This document shows, in pieces, positions 22,414 through 34,299 of a stretch of 64,000 bases of DNA. Both the position numbers and the translations under genes were made by a program. The notes beneath the pieces are model-generated. The model searched no databases, was not told the origin of the DNA, and saw nothing but the letters and a program-made list of their open reading frames with translations. Source of the stretch: Tricholoma matsutake (lineage: Eukaryota; Basidiomycota; Agaricomycetes; Agaricales; Tricholomataceae); contig AP026548.1 of the NCBI GenBank assembly GCA_026075535.2, positions 5,518,001 to 5,582,000 on the forward strand. The letters are read 5' to 3'. Every line of letters begins with the position of its first letter. Within the stretch, counting starts at the first letter, position 1.

Positions 22414-22740
22414 TCATTTAACAACATGATATATTCTGGAGCCGAAAATTTCGGAGATCGCAAAGGGACGATTCAATAGCGACGTCCAAGCGACGTCTTT
22501 GGGCTGAGGGTCGAAATTGAATTGTTGGAGTATAATAAAATACTTCCGGATTTTCTTGGCAGTGAGCGTCTTTAATGGCGCTAAGAAACGAGGTGAAGAA
22601 CCATAGTGATCAGTTCTGATCAAAGCTTCCTCCGCAGCGCCAAGCACATAAATATTGTAACTATTGTACTTTTTGGCACTTATGGGCTCCCACGATGATT
22701 CGGCAGGCCTAAAGGAAGTCCCATTTCGTCCTTGCTTCAC
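22414..22740 (-). CDS. Hypothetical ORF, 108 codons
   Basis: Minus-strand frame (MKQGRNGTSFRP ... IYHVVK). Upstream in the same strand a frame reading YLVGEGRLLVGPSRRHREED is open, separated by a stop at an intron-like TAG/CAG border near 22745. This may therefore be the last exon of a small spliced gene, or a decayed one. No domain or signal peptide is seen and I do not recognise it. The neighbours are the PEP-mutase-like gene and a Plavaka remnant. Confidence 0.3.
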   Translation of the reverse strand: MKQGRNGTSFRPAESSWEPISAKKYNSYNIYVLGAAEEALIRTDHYGSSPRFLAPLKTLTAKKIRKYFIILQQFNFDPQPKDVAWTSLLNRPFAISEIFGSRIYHVVK

Positions 22741-23449
22741 ACCTGATAGTCAATTTGGTCCTTCTATGTACTTGGCATCTTCTTCTCGATGTCTTCTCGA
22801 TGGTCCGACGAGGAGTCTCCCCTCTCCGACGAGATACGTCTACCGACTTATCTTGGGGATGAATTATAACGTGATGGAATATTAAATTGTCAGTCGTTGC
22901 TGCACGCTGTGACCTCTAGTTCCGGATTGAAGAGCTTCACATGACGTGGTGACCATGCGCAAAAATTGGACTGCTGAAAGAACGTCTCTACGTGATCCGC
23001 GCCTTGGAACTGTCTCCTCGTCATGTTCCTACTCTTGATTGCTGCCATTATTCTTGGCCCGAAATCGTCGCAGCATATAGTCGGCTCTTGGTTGGCTCAA
23101 GGGCCCACTTGACTATTACCAGTCACCTGGCATTTTTTCAAGCCCTCATGCAAACAATCAATGATTTAATGGTAATCAGAGGGTACTCAGGATGAGATAT
23201 TAAACTCAGTTGTTCTCCAGTTAAATGAGTTCGTCGTAGTGGACGATAGTCTGAAGATACTGATCTAGCGCAATCAGCAGAACAGCGAAGTGTTGCTCTT
23301 ATTGTGCAGGGCCTCTTGGAGCGCCTCGACGAACTTTCAATGAGTTCTGAGGATGAGTTAGATGAGAGATCTGAGGTCGGCTCCACTGCGAGCCACGAAC
23401 CTACTGTGGCTGGTCGGTTTCATACTGTTATTCAGTATCTGTCCAGTTT
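22741..23449. other. Mostly non-coding stretch with one short open frame
   Basis: A plus-strand frame at 23250-23452 (EDTDLAQSAEQRSVALIV, then SSEDELDERSE) is open for 67 codons and runs towards the Plavaka remnant in another frame. It has no supported start and no recognised domain. Confidence 0.4.
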
Positions 23450-23812
23450 ATGACGAAAATGATAGTTCCGATATACCTGAGCAGCCGCGCAAACGTTCTT
23501 GCTTTGTCGATCCTCAAGATGCATCTCATCATTGGTTTCCGTGGCCAGACAAAATAGTAAGTCTGCTATTTTGTGAACTCCGAGTCGCCTCGTTACTCAC
23601 AGAGGACAATACAGTCATGTACCCTTGACATCTTGATGCATCTCCCGCGCTCAGTATTTTCTCAGTGGCAACTAGATCTTTTCCTATGGTTGCTCCAAGG
23701 TTGCAGGTTGCTCAAGGTCAACAATGTCAATGATGTGCCATCTGTCAAAGCCATGCAAAACATCAATGCTGCCCTTCAGAAGCTGTGTGGTGTTGAAAGT
23801 ATACCATACAAT
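23450..23812 (+). pseudogene. Plavaka (CACTA-like) transposase remnant, N-terminal part
   Basis: The reading is DENDSSDIPEQPRKR, then WFPWPDKI. After an intron ending in AATACAG it reads SCTLDILMHLPRSVF, QLDLFLWLL, VNNVNDVPSVKAMQNIN and LQKLCGVESIPYN. This is the conserved N-terminal block of Plavaka-type transposases, a fungal branch related to CACTA/EnSpm. The frame stops at 23812, where a 1.47-kb element is inserted, and resumes as GALGH at 25288. It is inactive. Confidence 0.8.
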
Positions 23813-24037
23813 AGTAGCGGTCAAACATGACGATTCAATGCCGATTCAAGGTGGCGATTCAGTGGGCGATTCAACAACTCAAAACATCGCTTGAATCGTC
23901 AAAAAATTTGAATCGTTGAATCGCGATTCACTCCCTCACGATTCAACATCCCTCTGAGCTCCAATAGGTTAATTAGATAAGACAAAGCTAGACTTTCAAT
24001 TTGAATTAATGAGCTGTCCTGCCCTCAACCTTTACTG

Positions 24038-24214
24038 GCTAAGCAAGCAAAAGCTATCGAGAAGAAGCCTCCTAGCCGTGCACGAAAGCCCACTGATAAC
24101 TCAGCCCAAGAACCATCACTTGAGGATTCATCATCACTGGAAAATGAGTTGGAGGATAGGGAGGACAATGAGCTTAGGGATTTTCGTGCATTTGAAGAGA
24201 GTTTAGTTAGCTGA
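24038..24214 (+). pseudogene. Short charged ORF fragment inside the non-autonomous element
   Basis: An open frame of about 58 codons (AKQAKAIEKKPPSRARK, then acidic ENELEDREDNEL) ends at TGA 24212-24214, just before the hairpin. Its basic-then-acidic composition resembles a transposase linker. It may be the last trace of the autonomous parent, but I cannot name it. Confidence 0.3.
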
Positions 24215-24226
24215 AATATACGCCTC

Positions 24227-24950
24227 ACACAACAGGCAGGGCAAAACTTTCCCAGAGAGAAAATGTGGAGAAAATGTGGAGAAAATTACACTTTTTCATG
24301 TAGCAAACAAGTAAAGAAAAACTGGTGAAAATAGGTTATTTTCTCTTTATTTTCTCTGCAATCTGCCTATGGGAAAATATATCATTTGTGTGGAGAGAAA
24401 AAAAGGGGAATCTGAAGTGAAAAGAACATATTTCCTCTTGATTTCCCCCTGATTTTTTCCTAGGAAAAAAAAGGTTATATTTCCTGCAAGAGCAAATCAG
24501 AAATCTCTGGAGAATACAAGTTGTTTCTTACAAATTTTGGCCTAGAAAATTGCATGTGGAAAAGTGTAATTTTCTCCAGGTGAAAATCTGGCAAACATGA
24601 GGAGAAATTTACACTTTTCCACATGCAATTTTCTAGGCCAAAATTTGTAAGAAATAATTTGTATTCTCCAGAGATTTCTGATTTGCTCTTGCAGGAAATA
24701 TACCTTTTTTTTCCTAGGAAAAAATCAGGGGGAAATCAAGAGGAAATATGTTCTTTTCACTTCAGATTCCCCTTTTTTTCTCTTCACACAAATGATATAT
24801 TTTCCCTTAGGCAGATTGCAAAGAAAATAAAGAGAAAATAATCTATTTTCACCAGTTTTTCTTTACTTGTTTGCTACATGAAAAAGGATAATTTTCTCCA
24901 CATTTTCTCCACATTTTCTCTCTGGGAAAGTTTTGCCCTGCCTGTTGTGT
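24227..24950. repeat. 724-bp near-perfect palindrome (foldback element)
   Basis: Arms 24227-24577 and 24601-24950 are reverse complements with few differences, separated by a 23-nt loop. The outer ends are ACACAACAGGCAGGGC and its complement. The flanks AGCTGAAATATA (24209-24220) and AGCTTGAATATA (24952-24963) agree at 10 of 12 bases and may be an old target duplication, though the left copy is 6 nt away from the arm. No coding capacity. Confidence 0.9.
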
Positions 24951-25284
24951 CAGCTTGAATATATGATGGCACTTGTGTTGCTCATACTTGTGCTGTAAGG
25001 TTATATAGTACCAAAGGAGCTTTTTGGCATGGGCATCACATCAAGGCTTTGGCACTGGCATGGATGGAAGAGAGGAAACTTTAATTTCAAATCAAATTGC
25101 ATAGCTGTAGTATTAGACAAAGGGTGAATATGTCAGTGAATCAACTGCTGAATTGCCCATAAATTATATGATAAAAGTTTGATGGTCAGAGTAAACAAGC
25201 AATTTGATGATGATTTGTGATCTTGAATCAGCATGTGAATCACCTACTGAATCGCATTTTGAATTGCCATGTTTGACCACTACT

Positions 25285-26097
25285 AATGGTGCACTTGGAC
25301 ACCACTCCTTTGTGATTGAATTGTCTCTCACAAATCATAGCTCAGGTATTTTCTCATATACTAGTACTTTCCTTGGTGTCCAGGAAGTCATATTATCAAC
25401 AGGAAATGGCCAATCCTAAGGTCCACCCATGGCATCTTCACTTCTATCCAGAGGATAGCTATCCCAGGCTTGAAGAAGCTTGATAGGGTGACTGATGGCT
25501 GCATGAACTTCTGGCTGATCAGATGACACCCATGTCATGTATCAATGACAACAACTTTTTTATCTATGAGCTTACCATGTTGCGCAATTGTCAATGCTGT
25601 ATTCCCATTAGGTGGTTTATGTGTGGTGATGCATTGTTTGCAAGATGTTGGAAGCTCAATGTTGTGAACACAGAGGAGTCTTTGGGTTGGAGAGTGACTA
25701 TGAATGAGGACTATGAAGTACCCCTATGTGATTTTATAAAGAATTTTATGGGAATAAAGAGTGATGCCATCTCATTGTATAACCTCCTATGCCCCTCAAA
25801 GATCATTGGTCAGTCATATTTTGTTGCTATACCACCAGTCAGATGTGCTTGATCCTGCAACACCCATACACATGCCTTGGACATTTATGGACCCCTCTGT
25901 TGGAAATTGATGGCATATTTTAGCACAGGGATCACATGTTGTTGCATTTCCCATTTAGGTGTATTGTGACAACACTTCTGGAAATCTTTCAAAGATATGG
26001 GACAAGCACAACAGTTTTGTATTTTTGCCAGCCTCTGGCTTGCCATGTGAACAATCACAGAAAGAATACAACATTCATTTTCTTTTGACATCCAACA
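25285..26097 (+). pseudogene. Plavaka transposase remnant, middle part
   Basis: After the insertion the conserved Plavaka order continues with stops and small shifts: GALGH, EMANPKVHPW, HFYPEDSYPRL, FFIYELTMLRN, CCIPIRWF, GWRVTMNEDYEVP, DFIKNF. Further on come VYCDNTSGNLSKIWDKH and SGLPCEQSQKEYNIHF. The frame is cut at 26097 by the 5' LTR of Copia C. Two or more stops occur near 25467-25485. It is inactive. Confidence 0.75.
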
Positions 26098-26449
26098 TGT
26101 TGAGATCTGTGCCATGAATGGCACTTTTGCACCCCTTTGATGTGGTGTGCTAATTATAGAACATTATATGATGCAAAGTTTCCCTTGTTATTTCTCTCTT
26201 TCTAACTCTCCCTTTATCTTATTCTCATTGTGAGTCACTTAGTATATATATTCACATATACCTACCAAACACCTCAGTCCATTATACACTGACTGAGGTG
26301 AGTAGACTATATTGTTCAATCCATATACTCGATTACTTACTGTACTATTTATAGTTTATGCATGTATCACTTAGGTACAGTAGTGATCAATACAGTCTGT
26401 TATACACTGACTGAGTTTACACATGTATCACTTAGGTTGGATCTCTATA
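26098..26449 (+). repeat. 5' LTR of Copia C
   Basis: Starts TGTTGAGATC and ends CTCTATA. The primer-binding site GGTTATGGGCC follows immediately at 26450-26460. The same site follows the LTRs of Copia A and Copia B. A TATATATA stretch near 26243 and a hairpin CACCTCAGTC/GACTGAGGTG at 26270-26300 mark the promoter region. Confidence 0.85.
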
Positions 26450-26714
26450 GGTTATGGGCCACTTCTGTCACCTTTAAGTGATGATAGAAATCCTCCTTAG
26501 CCACTTGACGATCTGTGATTGTCTCCTTTGATCAACACTTGATCACCCTCTATTTGATCTTATCTTATCTCAATGTGTTCTGGTTTTCCACCACATTTCC
26601 ATCTCTTTGTTGCCTTGCACACCTGCTCTCCTTCCTGTCTTCAACCTCTTAGGACCTCAGTATGTCAAACTCCCCAGAGATGACTTCCCAGGAGACAAAT
26701 TGCCCATCTGTCCC

Positions 26715-29700
26715 CCTTATCCATCATCCATTTCCAAACATTGTCTAATTTTAGACAATATTTCCATTTCTGAGCTATCTATTAATAGATGCCCTTGATG
26801 CATAGCGCAAATGTGAAAGTATTTGGGTTTGAGTAAGGTAACATTCTTATTGTTCTCCTCCACCCCTCTTTTGTGATCAATATGTCTGGATAATGCATCT
26901 GCTTTCCTCATTAAGCTTCCTGCTTTGTGGACCAAGTGAAAATTGAAACACAATAGGAATAACACCCAACATGCTTGCCAGTGGTTAAGCTTTTTAGTGG
27001 ACATGAAGTATTGCAGATTTTGATGATCCATCCAGATCTCAATCTGATGTGTACATCCCTCCAAATAATGTCTCCACCCCTCCAACGCTCAGATTATTCC
27101 CAACATCTCTTTGTCATGCACATCATAATTCCTCTCCACATCATTCAACCCTTGGGACAAATATGCACAAGGATGCCATTTGTCATCTTCACACAGCATT
27201 GATAATACTGCTCCAGTAGCAAAGTTGGATGCATCTGATTCCACTCATAAGGGATGCATGAAATCTACTGGGGCTAATATTGGTCCTCACAAACTTCCTC
27301 TTCAACTCCTCAAACACTGTCTGCTGCTGTTCTCCCCACCTCCACACTACTCCCTTTCACTCAAGGTTATGTAAAGGTGTGGCAATATTGGAAAAATTGT
27401 GCACAAAGCGACGATAGTAATTTGTGAGTCCAAAGAAGGCTTGAACCTCCTTGACATGGGTGGGCACAGGCCAATCAGTGATCACCTGTACCTTGATCAG
27501 ATCCATTTTGATCCTGTGAGGGCCGATCAATAATCCTAGGAACTCAATCTTGCTTGCCCCAAATACACACTTCTCCAGCTTCAAAAATAGATCATTCTCC
27601 GCTAACCTCCATAGCACCTCCTGCACTATTGCTTCATGATTTTCCACATCCTCTGTGAATATATGAATGTCATCAATAAATATTATTACCATGCCTTTGT
27701 CTATTATGTCCTTGAAAATGTTGTTCATCATATTTTGGAAAGTCGGGGGACTATTGGTCATCTCAAAAAACATGACAAGTGGCTTGAAGGATCCTTGATA
27801 CATGGCAAATGTGGCCTTCCACTCATCTCCTTTCTTTATTTGTACATTATTGTATCTCCATTGTAAATCCAACTTTGTAAAGACCTTGGCTTTTCCCACC
27901 TTGTCAATTATTTCTGAGATCAATGGCAGGGTATGCATTCTTCACTGTCCACTCATTCAGATACCTATAATCTGTACACATCCTCTTCCTCTGGTCTTTC
28001 TTTGGCATGAAGAATGTTGGTGATGTCTGTGGTGATTTTGAAGGTCATATGTATCCTTTGTGCAATTGCTCATTTAGGAACACATCAACTTCTTCTTGTT
28101 CCATTGGAGATAACAGATATACTTTTGACTTCTTCAGCACAAACCCTGGCTTCATCTCAATTGCATGATCCCATAGCTTCCACACTGGCATTCACTCAGA
28201 CTCCTTCTTCTGAAAGACTGACAGATATTCATGATATGCTTTTGGTACCCGCTCCTCCACTGGCTTCTCCACCTTCACAATATTCTTGGCTAATGACTTT
28301 CCTCCATGAATTGCTCTAAAGGTTTGCCTCTGCTCTTCCTTTTCGATCATGATTGGAACTTCCCCATTTGGCATTTCCTCATCCTCCACTTCCTCCATTG
28401 TAACAGAATACTTCCTTGGACATTCTTTCTCTTTCTCTTTCCTTTTCTCCTTCCTCATCTTCCTCCCATACACATTACATTCCTTAGGGCAATGAGTCAT
28501 TTGTACTTTCCCAGTTTTCCAATCAATTTTGGGATTATGCTTCCGTAACCATGGACATCCTATTATTAGATTGGTTTTCCCAAGATCACACACTTCAAAT
28601 ATGGCTCATTCCTGATGCTCCTGATCCTTTAGTACCATGGTCACCTCCTTGATAGTTCCTCCATGATTGACTGTTCCATCAATATTGTACACCATTATAG
28701 TTTGTGCCAGTTTGCATGTGCTAATACCATTTCTGGTAATTAAGGACTGATTAATGAATAATCCTGTAGCACCACTATCAAGCAATGCTTCCACATCAAT
28801 CACTGCATGCATGTCCACTGTCTTCAATCCCACAGTCAAGGTAATTTTGGGTTCTATTTGTGCAGAGTGAATAAAGAATTTAGGGGTTTTCGGAAATAGT
28901 GCTTGGCAATTTTCTTTGTCACATGATTCACAACAATTGTACTCCTCCTCAATTTCCTTTTCTGATTTGCTCTGGGTTTCCTTGGATACTAATACATTGT
29001 AACGATTCTGGGTCACCAATGGGGAAACCTTCACTGGGACTCTTCTACAAAATTCTTCTGCCTGCCTTCCTCCAGCTTCACTTCCTCAATTGTAGCTTCC
29101 CTAATCTTTCTTTTCTGCCTACAATTCCTAGCAATGTGTCCTAATTGCCCACAGTTAAAATATTTAAGTGGGGCTCGTCTCCCCGCTTGATCAACCTCCA
29201 TTGCCTCTGCTGGTGCTGCTGACTCTGTAACTATAGGTGTCACTGCCATGGCTGGTGGCTGTGCCCTTGGAGTTTGCACTTGAGGCACCTTTCCTTTCTC
29301 AGACTTTCCTTCTGATGGCTTTCCAAATTTACTACTTCCATACATCAACTTCGATTCTGCCTGTTCCTGCTGATATTGCCAATCAAGGTGCATTGCCCAA
29401 TTATACCACTTGTCCAACTTCTCTGGCATAGAAAATAGTCAGTAGATAGAGTTGAATAAAGAGGGATTTAATCCTGCTTTCAAAAATTCTACCAACACCG
29501 CTTCTACCATATCCATCTGCGAAGCTTCTGCTTTGAACTGCAAAATAAATTCATCCACTGTTAGAGAACCTTGGTGCATGGTTTTTAATTTGGCATTGGC
29601 TGTCGCCTTTGGATTAGGGTCCCAAAACTGTGCCTCCAATCTCTCCAGAAATTCCTTGAAGGTTGCAAATGGTTTATTTTCCATGGCAATTTGATTAATA

Positions 29701-31033
29701 GCCTCATTTCTCTAGAACTGTGCTTTCCCCCCCTGAATGTATAAGAGAGCAAACATAATCCTAGACTCAGCTGTACAAAACTCTGGCTTCCTCCCATGGA
29801 TGTACAATACTATAGAGCTGATAAAGATTTTGTATTCTCCATGGTCCATGGTATCATCAAAGATTTGTGGGGGTGCATACTTAGGTAAGCACACTTTTCC
29901 ATTTCTGGATTTCTCCGCTGCCTGCACATCATCCTGTAACATCCACTCCACCATCTCCTCCATCTCATCATTTCTTTCTACTGTCATCTCTGGCTGTACT
30001 TTCACTTGTCTGGGTTGTGATGCTGCCAACACTGACACTAATTGCAACATTTGCACTGTAAGTGCATCAATTTTCACCTCTAGTGCTGGTGTGGGAACAG
30101 GATTAGGGCTGGGATTAGAAGTTGAGGGTTCAGACATAATTGTTAAATCTGTAATGAATCACTTCTTTGGCAGACTCAAAACTTGTTCTTTGAGACCTTT
30201 CCAAATGTTTATGGGTCACATGATTTGGTAACTCAGGTACCAAACTTGGCAAAGCCTGTTTGTTTGTCAAGTGCCTAAATTTGGCACTTCAGATCAATAA
30301 CCCTTCCAACAGTGCCTGATCTCGGGGATAACACTGAATTTGGCTTGTAACTAAAATAGTCATCTGAATAGAGTGATATAAATCATGATTAAACCAGATC
30401 CAATCAGTTGTCTGGTTGCAGCTGTCCTAATGATGAGTGCTGCCTCTTGATCACTGGTGGTCACAATGTAAGGCGAGGCCTGTCATCGGCTTACAAAAGA
30501 AAAGGTAGATTACATATATACAAGTACTTCTGGCTTGTGCCAAAAGGATGAGTAATTGGATGTGGCGCAGTGAAACAATGATGTATGCGCAAGTAAGAGA
30601 AGGTGCACTGATATGGCAGTTGTGTTCTTCTGTTAGGGCGACACCCACTATCTACTAGCTAAGACCGTGTGGGTTCTCTCTACAAGAAGGGGGCAGGATG
30701 TGTGCGTGTGATGGGGAAACTGATGGTTTTGATGCGAGGGGTTATTAATAGATGAGTTTGTTGAGAAAGGTGTTTCACACCACAAGTGTAGGTGGAATAC
30801 CTAAGAGAACACAACTGTGGTTCCCTAGGCATATATTTAGAGTTTATATACTATGTTACATATATTGTACATTATTATTACTGACGCACTTGTACACACA
30901 CATACATATTGATGTGGGTGAAATAAAATTCTCATGCTATCAAAGTGTAGCATCATTTGGCAGATTGTAGCATAATTTGACATAATAAAATAAAATGAAA
31001 TTTTATTAGGTAATGGGGCTGTTTCCTAACATG
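26715..31033 (-). mobile_element. Gypsy 1: truncated minus-strand Gypsy element lacking integrase
   Basis: Gag (30137 down to 29031) ends in a zinc knuckle whose first Cys is changed (YFNCGQLGHIARNC). Protease (LLDSGATGLFI) lies near 28760, and CDLGKTNLIIGCPWLRKHNP near 28580. Reverse transcriptase (27938-27357) has a FIDD active site, and RNase H to the tether (27085-26717) reads DHQNLQYFM and KADALSRH. Many stops break pol. Integrase and a 3' LTR are absent, so the left side is truncated inside Copia C. The 5' leader or LTR is taken as about 30170-31033, beginning TGTTAGG on the minus strand, but no second copy exists to prove its limits. Confidence 0.75.
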
Positions 31034-31052
31034 TCTTGCATACACTGTCATC

Positions 31053-31510
31053 ATGTCTGAAGTGGCGCCCTCTGAGCACCCTTTCATAAGCCCTTCCAGG
31101 ACTGTACAGGAGAATTGGGAAATCCTTCAGACTTGTCACCAGAAGGCTGGGCTAATTTGCCAAGTTGCTTTATTACAGCAGGTGCTCTCTATACAGTGCA
31201 CCACTGACACCCCCTTACCTGAAATGGCGGAGAAGATCTGTGGACTCATTGACCAAGTGTTTGCCATGGGGAAGATCACTTCCGACTTACTGTGCTGTAT
31301 TGCACTCCTAAACTCCCTCAGTCTTCATTTTCCCCATGCCCATTCCACTGTTTCTTGAGACATCTCAGTGTTGACCAAATCTGCACCTTATACTTCCAAG
31401 GACATTTGTTTATTCTTAGAGAACGAACAGTCCCTCCATGAGAACAATAATCATGTCCACCATAATTCTATTGCTCTTGCCACCAGCTCTAAGCCCCTCA
31501 ATTCACTTCC
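31053..31510 (+). pseudogene. Copia C gag remnant
   Basis: MSEVAPSEHPFISPSRT, then LLQQVLSIQCTTDTPLPEMAEKICGLIDQ, then LLCCIALLNSLSLHFPHA. It is colinear with the gag of Copia B (39592-40491, minus), which reads SEHPFMDMTKG and LLCCIALLNSLSEHFPHA. A TGA after STVS ends the frame early. The N-terminal half of gag is missing or lost at the Gypsy 1 border. Confidence 0.75.
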
Positions 31511-31513
31511 ACT

Positions 31514-32180
31514 GTGATCTGTAGCAACTGCAAGTGCCCTGGACACTCCATCCCATATTACATTTCTAAAGGGGGAGGCATGGAGGGCAAGACTATTGAA
31601 GAGTCCAAAGCAGTGCAGAGGTTGGCATATGAGCAGAAGAAATCTGGAAACAGCACGACCAAGTCACCTCCCAAGATCCCTGTCACTATGAAGGATAGTG
31701 CTGGCCATGCATTTACAGTCATGCTTGACTCCAGCATTTTGTCCACTGCCCAGGCAACTCCTACTGAATTTGCCAGCCTTGCTAGTGATCTGCTTCCCCA
31801 TGCTACAATAGAGGATGCTGAGTATGAGGAGTGGCTCATAACTGAGGAGGAGCTATCTACATCGGTTGACTGGGTCCAGAACTCTGTCCCAGCTAAGAAG
31901 GAGGCACTCACAGTTACTCCCCTCAAGCAGACTCAACACACCACTGTCTCATTCACAGAGTACCCATTCTATGTCGACACTGGTGCTACTATTCACCTTA
32001 TCCCAGACTGTGGGGGCTTCACATGGGGTTAAAGGTGTGGGGGGGTCATCCATTGTGGCCATTGGTGTGGGTGATATCAAGTTATGCATTGCTCAGGGTG
32101 CATCAATTTTCTTACATAATGCACTCTATGTTCCAAATGCAGCAGTGCATTTGATCTCTGTCAGTTCACTTATGAGTCAT
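31514..32180 (+). pseudogene. Copia C zinc knuckle and protease region
   Basis: It begins with a knuckle-like CSNCKCPGHSIPYY, in which the last Cys has become Tyr. It contains EYPFYVDTGATIHLIPD, the aspartic protease signature, then a frame shift, then GVKGVGGSSIVAIGVGDIKL and NALYVPNAAVHLISV. The frame is cut at LMSH by the miniature element and resumes at 50030 as LMRDSNAVAHF. Confidence 0.8.
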
Positions 32181-32844
32181 TAAGGTGTAGCACAGGTGAC
32201 ACCATGAGTTTCACTGGCAACACCACACCTGTCACCTGTGACACCATACCTGTACAAACACCATACCTGCAGGTACAGGTTGTAAGCACAGGTTTCGTAT
32301 GGTGTTTCAAAACTACAGTAGCACTTGGCATAAACTATGTGTAGCTAAAACAAAGATAAGAGGTAGCTATACTACTGCTTCAACAGTTGAATCCACATAT
32401 AAATTGTGATATTTCTTTCACAAATCATCTGTCAACCTTTTTATCCATCATGAAGAACACAAAGAAACTAGTAATTTGCTGCATTCTATCTGGGCAGAGT
32501 AGTTTTGGCATGAGAGGAGCAATTTTTGGAAGGAGTGCTCAAGGTCATCATGCAAAATAACATCAACCTCACTGAATTAGATCATTGTATGTCATAAGAT
32601 CCCACAGTAGTAGGCAGATACATGTCTTAACAGAGTGTAACAACAATCAATTCTCATAAAACTTGATAAAAATTCTTTTAACTCAAAGCAAAGAGCTCAG
32701 AAGAATTTCAGAACCACAAAACCTGATATGAAATATATCACAACTCAAACATATGATAACCTGCAACACTATGAGTACAGGTGTGGTGTTGCCACAGGTA
32801 CAGATATGCAAACCCATACCTGCACCTGTGCTACCTGCAGGCAG

Positions 32845-33296
32845 TGTAATGATAGGAACTCAGTTGAGCGAACTAAGAATAAATACACTCAGTGTTTGTG
32901 AGAAGTCAAACAACTCTATTAATTCACCTAAGAATAAATACACTATGATACATGGTGAGTAAAATAAAGTAGACATAGTAGATAGGTATCTTACCTCAGT
33001 GTTTGCAAGAAGTCAAACAACTGAGGGAAGATGTGTCAACAAAACTATACAAATACATAAGTAGAAAAGAGCTAAACTACAATTAGCAGAACAAAAGAGT
33101 AAGCTCTTGTCGAGAGCAGTAAGGAATAGGAAAAGTGAAAGAACATGGAGTACAAGCACAGCAATGCAATATTGTAGTATGATAAGGTCGTAGAAGGAAA
33201 CGGCACGAAGAATGTAGACATGGTGTAAAAATAGCATGGTGGCTGCTAGCACAAGTGTGGGGTTTTGGGTCTTGCATTAGCCTTGCCAATCCAACA
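32845..33296 (-). repeat. 3' LTR of Copia A
   Basis: Reads TGTAATGATAGG to GCCAATCCAACA on the plus strand. It is matched by 43485-43642 joined to 49690-49988. Confidence 0.9.
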
Positions 33297-33349
33297 CTCC
33301 CCCTCAAGGTAATGCGAGTCCGAGTTCAGTAGCAAAATACTTGACTTTG

Positions 33350-34287
33350 GCAGAGGGGAGAGCTTTGGTGAGCATGTTGGTGACCATATCATCAGTGGGA
33401 CAATAAGCGAGCTGAATAGAACCTTGCTCGACGATCCAATGAATGAAATGATATCGAATGTCAATGTGTTTAGTGTGCGCATGGTATTGATGATCTTTCG
33501 TGAGTGTGATAGCGGATTGATTATCTGAGTAAAGAGTCGTGGGGGATAGAGTGGTGTCAAAAAGTTGTTGAATGAGAGATCAAAGCCATAATGCTTCTTT
33601 GGTAGCGTGGGTGGCGGCGATGTATTTGCTTTTGGTCGTCGATAATGAGACAATTTCCTGGTGTTTAGCACTCCAAGAAATGGCTCCCCCATGAATAATG
33701 AATGCATACCCGGATATAGCGTGCCTGTCCTCAGCCATATTTCCATCTGCATCTGCATATCCTGCCAAATCAACTTTCTTCTGCCCATACAACAACCAAA
33801 GATCCGCCGTGCCCTTTAAGTAGCAGAAAACACGTTTGACAGCTTCCCAGTGAGCAATTCTGGGCTTAGTGGAGAAACACGAGAGGGTTTGGACAGCAAA
33901 CAAAGTGTCGGGCCGAGTTCCAAGTGAGGCGTACATCAAAGATCTGACAGCTTTGTGGTATGGGACATCGCGCATTTGGGCAAATTGAGCAGTAGTGGCA
34001 GGGGACTGTGAGGTCGAGAGCTTAACTTGGGTTTCCATGGGTGTGGAAACAGGTTTGAGGTCCTGGAGATTATAACGACGCAGAATGGAGTCGATATATG
34101 AGCGTTGGGAGAGGTGAATGGTGTGTTTCTCACAATCACATCTGATCTTGATGCCTAACAACCAGTGCAACTTGCCAAGATCAGTGATCTCGACATGCTT
34201 GGCGATCTCGGACTTAAAGTGGCCGATAAAAATGATTGACATTGCTGTGATCATACAATTGTCGATGTGCACCAAGACCACCGTCAA
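33350..34287 (-). pseudogene. Copia A reverse transcriptase C-terminus and RNase H
   Basis: Reads VHIDNCMI, where Copia enzymes have a YVDD-type motif, so the second catalytic Asp is Asn. It continues ITDLGKLHWLLGIKI, LSQRSYIDSILRRYNL and SLMYASLGTRPDTLFAV, then RNase H-like DLAGYADADGNMAEDRHAISGY and HIDIRYHFIHW. There is a stop near 33580. The changed active-site residue and the stop show it is dead. Confidence 0.8.
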
Positions 34288-34299
34288 GTTGTGTCCCTC

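Larger units (their letters stand above)
23813..25284. mobile_element. Non-autonomous DNA element with GATTCA-rich inverted ends
   Basis: The ends are inverted copies: AGTAGCGGTCAAACATG at 23813 and the complement of AGTAGTGGTCAAACATG ending at 25284. Each is followed inward by several GATTCA motifs. The 3 bases AAT are present on both sides (23810-23812 and 25285-25287). Deleting the element rejoins the Plavaka frame as PYNGALGH. A duplication of only three bases argues against hAT, despite the hAT-like look of the ends. A long hairpin (24227-24950) lies inside. Confidence 0.75.

Noticed and set aside
24623..24841. 72-codon ORF
   Set aside because: It lies entirely within one arm of the palindrome; the other arm has no equivalent frame.
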